Source: Lachnospiraceae bacterium (GTDB lineage: Bacteria > Bacillota > Clostridia > Lachnospirales > Lachnospiraceae). Taken from it: a DNA stretch of 32,002 nt. Every line of letters starts with the position of its first letter. Within the stretch, counting starts at the first letter, position 1. The DNA is taken from contig VSNR01000023.1 of the NCBI GenBank assembly GCA_009774345.1, positions 1 through 32,002 on the forward strand. Direction: 5' to 3'. The notes beneath the pieces are model-generated. The model ran no database searches. It was not told the DNA's origin and saw only the letters and a list, made by a program, of their open reading frames with translations. The translations under genes were made by a program, and so were the position numbers. Positions 1 through 6,688 of the stretch are shown piece after piece.

Positions 1-37
1 AAGCCGTGGGTCGGGGGTTCGAATCCCTTCGAGCACG
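1..37 (+). tRNA. tRNA-Arg (3' part only, anticodon probably UCU)
   Basis: The window opens inside a tRNA. What remains is the 3' anticodon stem, a 5-nt variable loop, a T arm with TTCGAAT loop, and the 3' acceptor strand ending in discriminator G37. The part matches the shape of bacterial tRNA-Arg(UCU), in which AAGYCGTGGG follows the TCT anticodon. The anticodon itself lies just outside the window, so the identity is inferred. No CCA is encoded. It is the first visible member of a tRNA cluster. Confidence 0.7.
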
Positions 38-68
38 TTTGAGATTGAGCTTGCCTTATCTCATATAT

Positions 69-143
69 GGTGGGTATAGCGCAGTTGGCTAGCGCGTCAG
101 ATTGTGGCTCTGAAGGCCCTGGGTTCGAATCCCAGTATCCACC
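69..143 (+). tRNA. tRNA-His (GUG)
   Basis: A full cloverleaf can be drawn. The acceptor strands GTGGGTA and TATCCAC pair, with the extra G at position -1 (base 69) facing C73 that is typical of tRNA-His. The anticodon loop contains GTG and the T loop is TTCGAAT. CCA is not encoded. It lies 31 nt after tRNA-Arg and 4 nt before tRNA-Gln, in one transcription unit. Confidence 0.95.
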
Positions 144-147
144 TTTT

Positions 148-219
148 TGGGCTATCGCCAAGCGGTAAGGCACAGGGTTTTGATCCCTGCATTCGCTGGT
201 TCGAATCCAGCTAGCCCAG
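148..219 (+). tRNA. tRNA-Gln (UUG)
   Basis: Acceptor TGGGCTA pairs with TAGCCCA, followed by discriminator G219. The anticodon loop holds TTG and the T loop is TTCGAAT. CCA is not encoded. A glutaminyl-tRNA synthetase gene lies in the same window at 28854, so this tRNA can be charged directly with Gln. Confidence 0.95.
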
Positions 220-256
220 TTTCCAATCAATCTTATTGAAGTATTTAAATGAATAT

Positions 257-329
257 GGGATATTAGCTCAGGTGGTAGAGCACTTGACTTTTAATCAAGT
301 TGTCCGGGGTTCGAGTCCCCGATGTCTCA
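257..329 (+). tRNA. tRNA-Lys (UUU)
   Basis: Acceptor GGGATAT pairs with ATGTCTC (two G-U pairs) and the discriminator is A329. The anticodon loop CTTTTAA carries TTT, and the T arm is CGGGG/CCCCG with loop TTCGAGT. CCA is not encoded. It is the last gene of the cluster, 2 nt before a terminator hairpin. Confidence 0.95.
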
Positions 330-331
330 TG

Positions 332-376
332 AAAACAGTGGATTTCTACAAGAATTGTGTAGGGATCCACTGTTTT
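332..376 (+). terminator. Intrinsic terminator of the tRNA operon
   Basis: AAAACAGTGGAT (332-343) is perfectly complementary to ATCCACTGTTTT (365-376). A second stem, CTACA/TGTAG (346-350/358-362), sits inside it, giving a long nested hairpin ending in TTTT. It begins 2 nt after tRNA-Lys. Confidence 0.8.
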
Positions 377-449
377 GTGCAGGACAGCGCTAAAAGTGGT
401 TCTACATATTGGGACTTTATAAATAATTTTGTATAATGAGGAGTTGGAA

Positions 450-1142
450 ATGATGAAAAAAAGAAGAAAGTCCGTATTATTGCTGGCAACAATGGGCGTG
501 TTCTTAATTAACGGATGCGGCGCAAAAGAAGAAGTACAGGAGATACTTTCATCCGTAGAGGAACAAACGACAGTTGCAAATGAAACGCAGCTCGAAACAT
601 TTGTTCAAAGCGAAGAACCAACAAAGACGGAAAGTGCATCAGAGCCAGAACCTGGCAGCGGACAGGAAACGCAAACAACACAAATACTTCCTGTCAAAGA
701 AGTAAAATACATGGATATTGTGCATATATTTAAACCATATGAACAGGCGGTAGAAATATCCTTGCAGGTGCCGGAGGATTGGAACTATACACTATGGGAT
801 GTGGAGGAAGAATCCCCTGATTGGGGATATACTGTTAAAGTGCAGGGCAGGGAAGATGCAATTTTAGGTATTTTTGGACAGCATGGAACACTGACCGGCG
901 CTGATTCTTCAAATGGGCCAAAATCTTTTCTGACATCACAGGGGATGACAGGACAGTATTTTTGGGACGAATATACGCTTGATGATGGAAATCCTGCAAT
1001 ACAGGGAACGATTATTTTTGATACAGAGCTGCTTGCGGGCTTCTATGGTGCCAGCTTTAATATGCCGAAAAGTATTTACAGTGAAAATAAAGATATAATA
1101 GACAAAGTGTTCCAAAGCATTGTTATCAAGGAAGCACAATAA
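450..1142 (+). CDS. Lipoprotein of unknown function
   Basis: This gene encodes 230 residues starting at ATG 450, chosen because GAGGAG at 438-443 lies 6 nt upstream. The N terminus is a type II signal: KKRRK, a hydrophobic stretch, then I-N-G-C with the lipidated Cys at about residue 23. A low-complexity linker rich in Glu, Thr and Ser follows to about residue 85. The C-terminal 140 residues form a compact domain of alternating beta strands (near VEISLQVPEDWNY, ILGIFGQ and GTIIFDTELL) that ends in a helix (DIIDKVFQSIVI). Small surface lipoproteins of the PsbP-like type have a similar layout, but I do not recognise the family. It stands alone between the tRNA terminator and the hairpin at 1188. 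It is probably anchored to the outer face of the membrane. Confidence 0.85.
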   Translation: MMKKRRKSVLLLATMGVFLINGCGAKEEVQEILSSVEEQTTVANETQLETFVQSEEPTKTESASEPEPGSGQETQTTQILPVKEVKYMDIVHIFKPYEQAVEISLQVPEDWNYTLWDVEEESPDWGYTVKVQGREDAILGIFGQHGTLTGADSSNGPKSFLTSQGMTGQYFWDEYTLDDGNPAIQGTIIFDTELLAGFYGASFNMPKSIYSENKDIIDKVFQSIVIKEAQ

Positions 1143-1175
1143 ATAATGAAACGGGACATTGTAAGTGCTCGAACA

Positions 1176-1318
1176 TAAAAAAATTAAAGAGCCGCTTGCA
1201 AAAAAAGCGGCTCTAATGTATAATTTACTCAGAAAGGTTTATCGGACGCTAGTTCCGATGTGCCCTCAGTGGAAAGTTACTTATAAGAAATGAGCATCCT
1301 GTATTCCTTTCTATTATA
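1176..1318 (-). ncRNA. Possible small RNA on the minus strand
   Basis: On the minus strand a perfect -10 (TATAAT, complement of 1313-1318) is followed about 100 nt later by the strong terminator at 1214-1188 with its T tail. There is no long ORF between them. The transcript would contain a small hairpin, ATCGGA/TCCGAT (loop near 1247-1253). I see no good -35 and recognise no known RNA family, so this is only a candidate. Confidence 0.3.
1188..1214. terminator. Bidirectional hairpin terminator
   Basis: AGAGCCGCTT (1188-1197) pairs with AAGCGGCTCT (1205-1214) over 10 bp with a short A-rich loop. On the minus strand the hairpin is followed by a T-rich run (complement of the A-rich 1176-1187), a classical intrinsic terminator. 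On the plus strand the tail is weaker. It can end the lipoprotein transcript and also a minus-strand transcript arriving from 1318. Confidence 0.8.
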
Positions 1319-1365
1319 CAAGTCCCATTGTAACATAAATATGGCTGCTGCTCAATAAAAAATAT

Positions 1366-1390
1366 CATTTTTCAGATATCTGATAAAATG
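1366..1390 (+). promoter_or_regulatory. Palindromic operator-like site over an extended -10
   Basis: TCAGATATCTGA is a perfect 12-bp palindrome. It is flanked by CATTTT on the left and AAAATG on the right, extending the symmetry to about 25 bp with one inserted base. Its right arm contains TGATAAAAT, an extended -10 (TG-N-TAAAAT) at 1381-1389. Start would fall near 1396. No -35 of quality is seen, as is common for extended -10 promoters. The bound protein is unknown. Confidence 0.4.
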
Positions 1391-1484
1391 GGGAAAATAA
1401 GGAGTTCGGGTAACCTTCACAGCAAATCGAGGGTTGTATGGCATGAAACGAAATTAAAGGAAAACGATATGAAATATGTTTTAG

Positions 1485-1515
1485 AAAAAGTGCATCAAAC
1501 AGGTTGCACTTTTTT
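1485..1515 (+). terminator. Terminator or attenuator hairpin upstream of the ACT-hom-aspartokinase operon
   Basis: AAAAAGTGCA (1485-1494) pairs with TGCACTTTTTT (1505-1515) around a 10-nt loop, giving a stem with its own T run. It lies 80 nt before the ACT-domain gene and about 90 nt after a possible start site near 1396. It could end a short RNA or act as an attenuator. Confidence 0.6.
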
Positions 1516-1532
1516 GTGTGTTATGATAATAT
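1504..1532 (+). promoter_or_regulatory. Weak candidate promoter for the ACT-hom-aspartokinase operon
   Basis: TTGCAC at 1504-1509 lies in the 3' arm of the preceding hairpin. It is followed by GATAAT at 1525-1530 (15-nt spacer) or TAATAT at 1527-1532 (17-nt spacer). Both fits are imperfect. Confidence 0.3.
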
Positions 1533-1594
1533 GTATTGCAGTGACGCACAAATGTCTTTGCTGAGAATACAGATAAACGAGGAGCAGAGGGCAG

Positions 1595-2038
1595 ATGGAA
1601 GATACAGAGGCTTATTATGTAGTGAAAAAGAGGGCTTTGCCAGAGGTATTGCTCAAGGTGGTTGAGGTGAACAGGCTTTTGGAGACACAGAGGGTATCAT
1701 CTGTACAGGAAGCTGTTGAGGATGTGGGAATCAGCAGGAGTTCCTATTATAAATATAAGAAGGATATTTTTCCTTTTCATGATTCCACACAGGGAAAGAC
1801 GCTCACACTGGCGTGCAGCATGGATGACGAGCCGGGGCTTTTGTCGGATGTGTTGAAGGTGGTGGCGGACTTTCACGCCAATATACTGACGATTCATCAA
1901 ACGATACCGATCAATGGCATCGCATCCCTGTCACTCAGCATACAGATTTTGGATGCGGAAAGCGATGTGTCCAAGATGGTGTCTGGAATGGAGCAGATCA
2001 GTGGTGTACACCATGTAAAAGTGCTCGGCAGGGAATGA
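1595..2038 (+). CDS. ACT-domain protein (PheB-like), probable amino-acid-responsive regulator
   Basis: This 147-residue protein starts at ATG 1595 behind a GA-rich ribosome site (gaggagcagaggg). Residues about 10-60 are helical and include a helix-turn-helix-like segment (SSVQEAVEDVGISRSSYYKYKKDI). Residues about 70-147 are a single ACT domain (LTLACSMDDEPGLLSDVLKVVA, then ILTIHQTIP). The layout and length fit the ACT-domain family that includes Bacillus PheB, found upstream of hom in many Firmicutes. ACT domains bind amino acids. The gene is 48 nt upstream of hom and clearly co-transcribed. It has no catalytic domain of its own, so I infer that it senses an aspartate-family amino acid and modulates the operon or its enzymes. 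Confidence 0.85.
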   Translation: MEDTEAYYVVKKRALPEVLLKVVEVNRLLETQRVSSVQEAVEDVGISRSSYYKYKKDIFPFHDSTQGKTLTLACSMDDEPGLLSDVLKVVADFHANILTIHQTIPINGIASLSLSIQILDAESDVSKMVSGMEQISGVHHVKVLGRE

Positions 2039-2086
2039 TTTGTGTCTCGTGATTCGCAGGGAAAACGCACAGGAGGTCAAGAGGAA

Positions 2087-3289
2087 ATGACAAAGATAGC
2101 AATATTGGGATATGGTACAGTAGGAAGCGGCGTGTATGAGGTGCTGAAAAAGAATAAGGATGTCATCACTGGCAGGCTGGGGGATGAGATTCATGTCAAG
2201 TACGTGCTTGATCTGAGAGAATTTGACGGCGATCCTGTTCAGGAAGTGCTGGTTCATGATATAGATGCGGTTATCAATGACGCAGAGGTTTCGATTGTCT
2301 GTGAGACAATGGGCGGCGAACATCCGGCGTATGAGTTTACAAAGCGTGCCTTGGCGTGTGGAAAGAGTGTGTGTACCTCCAACAAGGAGCTTGTGGAGAA
2401 GTATGGACCGGAATTGATTCAGCTCGCAAAGGCGCATGATTGCAGCTACCTTTTTGAGGCGAGTGTCGGCGGGGGAATCCCGATCATACGGCCGCTTAGA
2501 ACCTCTCTTGCACAGGAAGATATTCTCTCGATCACTGGTATTTTGAATGGTACGACCAATTATATATTGACGAAGATGGAAACAGAAGGGCTTGCCTTTG
2601 AGACTGTGCTGGCAAGGGCGCAGGAGAAAGGATATGCTGAGAAAAATCCAGATGCGGATATTCTGGGGTTTGATGCCTGCCGCAAGATTTCGATTCTCAC
2701 ATCGCTTGCCTATGGCAAAAAAGTGGATTTTGCTGATATCACGACAGAGGGAATCACTGCGATTACTTCCATTGATTTTGCGTATGCTAAGAAAATGGGT
2801 GCGACAATCAAGCTCTTTGCAAAGAGTGTGAAAAAGGGTGGTAAGTACTATGCATTGGTGGCGCCGTTTGTTGTAAAGCCAGAAAATCCGCTCTATGCGG
2901 TAAAGGGCGTGTTCAATGCGATTCTGGTAAATGCGAACATGGGCGGAGAGACAATGTATTATGGAAAGGGCGCCGGTAAACTTGCGACGGCGAGTGCCGT
3001 TGTGGCAGATGTGATTGACTGCGCCAGACATGCAGGGAAGCATCTGCATATTAACTGGACGGAGGAAAAACTTGAGATTTCTCCGATAGACGGTGCGGTC
3101 AGAAGATTTTTCGTGCGCGTGCCGCAGGCAGATCAGGCGCAGATTCAGGATGTATTTGGTGAAGTGGAGCTTTTTGAGGGCGTGGCTGACGGGGAGTGCG
3201 GCTTTGTCACAGAGGAGATGTCAGAGGCAGCCTATCGGGAGAAAGCGGCAAAATTTGGTAACATTTTGTCAATGATCAGAGTAGATTAG
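2087..3289 (+). CDS. hom: Homoserine dehydrogenase
   Basis: The enzyme reduces L-aspartate semialdehyde to homoserine with NAD(P)H, the branch step to threonine and methionine. I place the start at ATG 2087 because AGGAGGT (2071-2077) sits 9 nt upstream and the Rossmann motif GYGTVGSG then falls at residues 8-15. Other hallmarks are TSNKELV, GGGIPIIRPL, the signature GILNGTTNYILTKM, and the catalytic region KNPDADILGFDACRK with its Lys. The length is 400 residues. Many bacterial Hom proteins carry a full C-terminal ACT domain. Here the last 80 residues (from RRFFVRVPQ) look like a shortened, diverged version. The ACT protein just upstream may supply this function in trans (inference). Aspartokinase follows after 31 nt. 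Confidence 0.95.
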   Translation: MTKIAILGYGTVGSGVYEVLKKNKDVITGRLGDEIHVKYVLDLREFDGDPVQEVLVHDIDAVINDAEVSIVCETMGGEHPAYEFTKRALACGKSVCTSNKELVEKYGPELIQLAKAHDCSYLFEASVGGGIPIIRPLRTSLAQEDILSITGILNGTTNYILTKMETEGLAFETVLARAQEKGYAEKNPDADILGFDACRKISILTSLAYGKKVDFADITTEGITAITSIDFAYAKKMGATIKLFAKSVKKGGKYYALVAPFVVKPENPLYAVKGVFNAILVNANMGGETMYYGKGAGKLATASAVVADVIDCARHAGKHLHINWTEEKLEISPIDGAVRRFFVRVPQADQAQIQDVFGEVELFEGVADGECGFVTEEMSEAAYREKAAKFGNILSMIRVD

Positions 3290-3320
3290 TAACAGGAAGT
3301 ACTGGAAAGGAATATGTGGG

Positions 3321-4640
3321 ATGAAAAAGGTAGTTAAATTTGGCGGAAGTTCACTGGCAAGCGCAGAACAGTTTGTAAAGGTCGGAAACATTATTCATTC
3401 AGATGATGACAGAAAGTTTGTTGTTCCATCAGCGCCCGGAAAACGGTATGATAACGATACAAAAGTGACAGATATGCTCTATGCGTGTTACGCACTGGCG
3501 GAGAAAGATCATAGCTTTAATGCAGAGATGGCACAGATCGAGAAGCGGTATCAGGAAATTATAGATGGACTGAAGCTGGACCTGAATCTCTCTTCAGAGT
3601 TTGATAAGATCATAGACGATTTTAAGCGCAAAGCGGGTTCGAATTATGCCGCCAGCCGTGGTGAATACCTGAATGGTATCATTATGGCAAACTATCTTGG
3701 ATATGAGTTTGTGGACCCCACGGAGGCGATTCGCTTTAATGAGGCAGGCGTGTTTGATGCGGAGCTCACGCAGAAGCTTTTGTCAAAGCGGCTGGAAAAT
3801 GTAGAGCGGGCAGTCATTCCGGGCTTTTACGGTGCGAAGGAAGACGGAACGGTTGTGACGTTCTCAAGAGGAGGCTCAGATATCACAGGCTCTATCGTGG
3901 CAAAGGCAATACAGGCAGATGTGTATGAGAACTGGACGGATGTGTCGGGATTTTTGATTGCAGATCCCCGCATTATCGAGAATCCAAAGGGAATTGATAT
4001 CATTACGTACGGCGAGCTGCGCGAGCTTTCCTATATGGGAGCCGGGGTTCTCCATGAGGATGCCATCTTCCCGGTGAGAAAGGAAGGCATTCCCATCAAT
4101 ATCAGGAATACCAACAAGCCGGAGGACGAGGGCACATGGATTGTCGGGCATACCTGCAAGAAGGCAAAGTACACCATCACTGGTATCGCTGGCAAAAAGG
4201 GGTTTGCGTCCATCAATATTGAGAAGGATATGATGAATGCGGAGATTGGCTTTGGGAGAAAAGTGCTTCAGGTATTTGAGGAGTATGATATTTCCTTTGA
4301 ACATATGCCCTCTGGCATTGATACGCTGAATGTGATGGTTCACCAGTCGGAGTTTGTTGACAAGGAACAGAATATCCTCTCTGGCATTAACAAGGCAGTC
4401 AGCCCGGACAATGTTGATATTCAGTCAGATCTTGCACTGATCGCTGTAGTGGGACGCTGTATGAAGTCGCAGCGCGGTACGGTTGGAAGAATTTTTGCGG
4501 CACTGGCACATGCAAATGTCAATGTCAGGATGATTGATCAGGGGTCGAGTGAACAAAATGTCATTATCGGTGTGGCAAATGAGGATTTTGAGACGGCGAT
4601 TAAGGCGATTTATACCATCTTTGTAGATACGAGAATCTAG
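3321..4640 (+). CDS. lysC: Aspartate kinase
   Basis: This enzyme phosphorylates L-aspartate, the first step toward lysine, threonine and methionine. The 439-residue protein begins MKKVVKFGGSSLA, carrying the KFGGSS nucleotide-binding signature at residues 6-11. The kinase domain runs to about residue 290 (RGEYLNG, TFSRGGSDITG, NWTDVSGFLIADPR). Two ACT domains follow (ITGIAGKKGFASINIEKD and LALIAVVGRCMKSQRGTVGRIF), so allosteric feedback is expected. The long insert near residues 30-80 (DDDRKFVVPSAPGKRYDNDTKVTDML) is typical of the Clostridia monofunctional type. It closes the operon with hom and is followed by a terminator at 4661. Which end product inhibits it cannot be read from the sequence. 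Confidence 0.95.
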   Translation: MKKVVKFGGSSLASAEQFVKVGNIIHSDDDRKFVVPSAPGKRYDNDTKVTDMLYACYALAEKDHSFNAEMAQIEKRYQEIIDGLKLDLNLSSEFDKIIDDFKRKAGSNYAASRGEYLNGIIMANYLGYEFVDPTEAIRFNEAGVFDAELTQKLLSKRLENVERAVIPGFYGAKEDGTVVTFSRGGSDITGSIVAKAIQADVYENWTDVSGFLIADPRIIENPKGIDIITYGELRELSYMGAGVLHEDAIFPVRKEGIPINIRNTNKPEDEGTWIVGHTCKKAKYTITGIAGKKGFASINIEKDMMNAEIGFGRKVLQVFEEYDISFEHMPSGIDTLNVMVHQSEFVDKEQNILSGINKAVSPDNVDIQSDLALIAVVGRCMKSQRGTVGRIFAALAHANVNVRMIDQGSSEQNVIIGVANEDFETAIKAIYTIFVDTRI

Positions 4641-4660
4641 TTTTTGAAATTGATGGATAG

Positions 4661-4709
4661 AAAACAGGGTCATACCTGCTGCGGTGAGGCGGGTATGGGC
4701 TTGTTTTTT
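4661..4709 (+). terminator. Terminator after aspartate kinase
   Basis: CATACC (4671-4676) pairs with GGTATG (4692-4697) around a GC-rich loop. The outer AAAACA (4661-4666) pairs with TGTTTT (4702-4707), leaving a T run. It lies 20 nt after the stop codon. Confidence 0.75.
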
Positions 4710-4758
4710 AAGTGTGGACCTGTGATGAAATTCTGCGAATGAAAAGGGAGGAAAACGA

Positions 4759-6132
4759 ATGAGTAGTAAAGGGAAGGAAAATAAAATGGGCGTGATGCCT
4801 GTCAACCAGCTATTGTTAAATATGTCGCTGCCGATGATGGGCTCCATGCTGGTTCAGGCGCTCTATAATATAGTGGACAGCGTGTTTGTGGCAAAGCTGA
4901 GCGAGAACGCGCTGACAGCCGTGTCACTTGCGTTTCCGATTCAGACGCTTCTGATTGCGCTGGGTACAGGAACCGGGGTGGGCGTCAACTCGCTGCTCTC
5001 GAAACAGCTTGGAGAAGGTGATTTGAAGCAGGTGAGCAAGACTGCTATGAATGGTATCTTTCTGGCGGTCATGAACTTTCTTGTGTTTGTGATTGTGGGA
5101 ATTGTGGGCGTCAGGCCCTTTTATGCAAGTCAGGTGAAGGGCGCAGACCCGGAAATTATGTCGTTTGGAATACAGTATCTGACGATTGTGTGCGTGTGTT
5201 CGTTTGGCCTGTATGCACAGCTGATCTTTGAGAAGCTTTTGCAGTCTACTGGAAAGACCTTGTATTCCATGATCACGCAGGGGGTCGGCGCTGTGATCAA
5301 CATCTTTTTGGACCCGGTGCTGATTTTCGGGCTTTTTGGAATGCCAAAGCTCGGTGTGGCAGGCGCAGCGATCGCGACCGTCATTGGCCAGATCGTCGGC
5401 GGCATGCTGGGGTTTGCGTTTAATATCAAGGCAAATAAGGAGATTACGCTCTCTGTCAAGGGGTTCAGACCAGACGGCAATACCATTGCCAATATTTATA
5501 AGGTAGGCGTGCCGGCGATCATCATGCAGGCAATTGGCTCTGTCATGACCTATGGAATGAACATGATTTTGATTACGTTTTCGTCAACAGCGACTGCTGT
5601 GTTTGGCGTTTATTTCAAGCTTCAGAGTTTTTTCTTTATGCCGGTATTTGGACTGAACAATGGGCTGATACCGATTGTGGCATACAATTATGGAGCAGGG
5701 AAGAGAAGCCGTCTGGTCAAAGCGATCAAGTGCAGTCTTGTGTATGCATTCATGCTGCTCTTTGTCGGCTTTATTGTCTTTGAGACTGTGCCCGCAACGC
5801 TGCTTGGCATGTTTGAGGCATCTGATGAAATGCTTGCCATCGGCGTGCCGGCACTGCACATTATCGGCATTCATTTTCTGGCAGCATGGTTCTGCATTAT
5901 CGCCGGCTCTGTCTTTCAGGCGCTTGGAAACGGGGTATACAGCCTTGTGGTATCTGTCGCAAGGCAGCTTGTAGTCCTGCTGCCGGTGGCTTATATCCTT
6001 GCACGGCTTGGCGGTCTCAACGCAGTGTGGTGGGCATTCCCCATTGCGGAGGTGATGTCGCTTTGCGTGTCGGCGCTCTTTATGATACGGATTTATAAAA
6101 AGGTGATCAGCAAGGTGCCTGACAATCTTTAA
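4759..6132 (+). CDS. MATE family efflux transporter
   Basis: This 457-residue integral membrane protein has about twelve hydrophobic segments in two similar halves, as in the multidrug and toxic compound extrusion family. The N terminus (MSSKGKENKMGVMPVNQLLLNMSLPMMGSML) leads into VQALYNIVDSVFVAKLSENALTAVSLAFP, typical of MatE helix 1-2 regions. The second half begins near IYKVGVPAIIMQAIGSVMTYGMNMIL. The start is ATG 4759 behind AGGGAGG. Such proteins export cationic drugs or metabolites using Na+ or H+ gradients, and the substrate cannot be predicted here. The gene is monocistronic: a terminator precedes it and the hairpin at 6151 follows it. Confidence 0.93.
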   Translation: MSSKGKENKMGVMPVNQLLLNMSLPMMGSMLVQALYNIVDSVFVAKLSENALTAVSLAFPIQTLLIALGTGTGVGVNSLLSKQLGEGDLKQVSKTAMNGIFLAVMNFLVFVIVGIVGVRPFYASQVKGADPEIMSFGIQYLTIVCVCSFGLYAQLIFEKLLQSTGKTLYSMITQGVGAVINIFLDPVLIFGLFGMPKLGVAGAAIATVIGQIVGGMLGFAFNIKANKEITLSVKGFRPDGNTIANIYKVGVPAIIMQAIGSVMTYGMNMILITFSSTATAVFGVYFKLQSFFFMPVFGLNNGLIPIVAYNYGAGKRSRLVKAIKCSLVYAFMLLFVGFIVFETVPATLLGMFEASDEMLAIGVPALHIIGIHFLAAWFCIIAGSVFQALGNGVYSLVVSVARQLVVLLPVAYILARLGGLNAVWWAFPIAEVMSLCVSALFMIRIYKKVISKVPDNL

Positions 6133-6160
6133 CCACTTACCTGAAAAAATGAACCACTTG
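6131..6160 (+). promoter_or_regulatory. Direct-repeat operator, probable LytTR binding site
   Basis: AACCACTTA (6131-6139) and AACCACTTG (6152-6160) are direct repeats whose starts are 21 bp apart (9-bp repeat, 12-bp spacer). This is the geometry known for LytTR regulators such as AgrA. Read on the minus strand each copy is TAAGTGGTT or CAAGTGGTT, a partial match to the LytTR half-site. A third, inverted copy (GGTGGTT) lies at 6180-6186. The direct pair ends 11 bp upstream of the -35 at 6172, a normal activator position. The first copy overlaps the MATE stop codon. Confidence 0.5.
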
Positions 6161-6192
6161 GTGTAAATCGCTTTACATCGGTGGTTCCTTTT
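6151..6192 (+). terminator. Hairpin after the MATE gene, overlapping the next promoter
   Basis: GAACCAC (6151-6157) pairs with GTGGTTC (6181-6187). Inside, GTGTAAA (6161-6167) pairs with TTTACAT (6172-6178) around a TCGC loop. CCTTTTATT follows. The hairpin can end the MATE transcript, and its 3' arm also holds the -35 of the following operon. Confidence 0.6.
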
Positions 6193-6200
6193 ATTATGAT
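6172..6200 (+). promoter_or_regulatory. Sigma-A promoter of the LytTR operon
   Basis: -35 TTTACA (6172-6177), 17-nt spacer, -10 TATGAT (6195-6200), each 5 of 6 to consensus. The start would fall near 6207, 20 nt before the regulator's ATG. It follows the direct repeats at 6131-6160, which suggests autoregulation. Confidence 0.6.
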
Positions 6201-6226
6201 ATAGAAAAGGTTAGGAAGTGTGGAAC

Positions 6227-6688
6227 ATGAAGATAAAAATCGAGATTGACGAGGCCTTGGAGGAGGATGTGGTGCTGATTCGGTGCAGGAGCCTGACAGA
6301 GGAAATCGGCGCAGTTCAGCGGGCGGTGAGCGAGGCGGCAGGCACCATGCAGAAGTTTGTATTTTATAAAGGAAATACAGAGTATTATCTGATGCTGGAT
6401 GACATTTTATTTTTTGAGACAGATGAGAATGGAATCAGTGCGCACACAAGAACAGATGCATATCAGGTCAAATATAAGCTCTACGAGCTGGAAGAGCTTC
6501 TTCCGAGATTTTTTATGAGAGTGTCCAAGTCTGCGATTTTAAATACGAACCATATTTATTCCATTAACCGCAATTTGACAGCTTCGAGTGTCGTAGCGTT
6601 TCTGAACACACACAAACAGGTTTATGTATCAAGGTATTACTATAAACCTTTGATTAGCAAATTGGAGGAAAAGAGGTTGCATCTATGA
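6227..6688 (+). CDS. LytTR DNA-binding domain regulator without receiver
   Basis: This 153-residue protein has no phospho-receiver. Residues 1-40 form a short alpha/beta region (MKIKIEIDEALEEDVVLIRC). Residues about 50-150 form a LytTR domain (YYLMLDDILFFETDENGISAHT, then LYELEELLPRFFMRVSKSAILNTNHIYSI). I choose ATG 6227, with AGGAAG 8 nt upstream, over the in-frame GTG 6218. LytTR proteins bind imperfect direct repeats, and such repeats lie just upstream at 6131-6160. The stop overlaps the next start (ATGA at 6685). Stand-alone LytTR regulators followed by small membrane proteins are common in Firmicutes and are often linked to envelope stress or membrane-protein control. The signal it senses is not visible here. 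Confidence 0.9.
   Translation: MKIKIEIDEALEEDVVLIRCRSLTEEIGAVQRAVSEAAGTMQKFVFYKGNTEYYLMLDDILFFETDENGISAHTRTDAYQVKYKLYELEELLPRFFMRVSKSAILNTNHIYSINRNLTASSVVAFLNTHKQVYVSRYYYKPLISKLEEKRLHL

Larger units (their letters stand above)
1143..1594. other. 452-nt non-coding gap between lipoprotein gene and threonine operon
   Basis: No long ORF lies here. In order it holds the hairpin terminator 1188-1214, a possible minus-strand small RNA (1176-1318), a near-perfect palindrome (1366-1390) carrying TGATAAAAT, a leader-like stretch (1396-1515) with a 31-codon ORF (1469-1564, AAAGGA 7 nt upstream), a terminator (1485-1515), and a weak promoter for the ACT gene (1504-1532). It is the longest non-coding stretch in the window. 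Confidence 0.8.

Noticed and set aside
236..436. 66-codon ORF across tRNA-Lys
   Set aside because: It lies over tRNA-Lys and the terminator; the apparent protein is a translation of the tRNA gene.
409..437. Promoter-like TTGGGA-17-TATAAT just before the lipoprotein gene
   Set aside because: The -10 ends 1 nt before the ribosome site, so the start would fall near 444 and the mRNA would lose its ribosome-binding sequence.
1380..1594. T-box or SAM riboswitch upstream of the threonine operon
   Set aside because: No T-box AGGGTGGNACCGCG motif and no SAM aptamer core is present.
1931..3049. 372-codon minus-strand ORF opposite hom
   Set aside because: It is antisense to a well-conserved hom gene, has no recognisable domain, and is rich in Cys, His and Arg as expected of a shadow frame.
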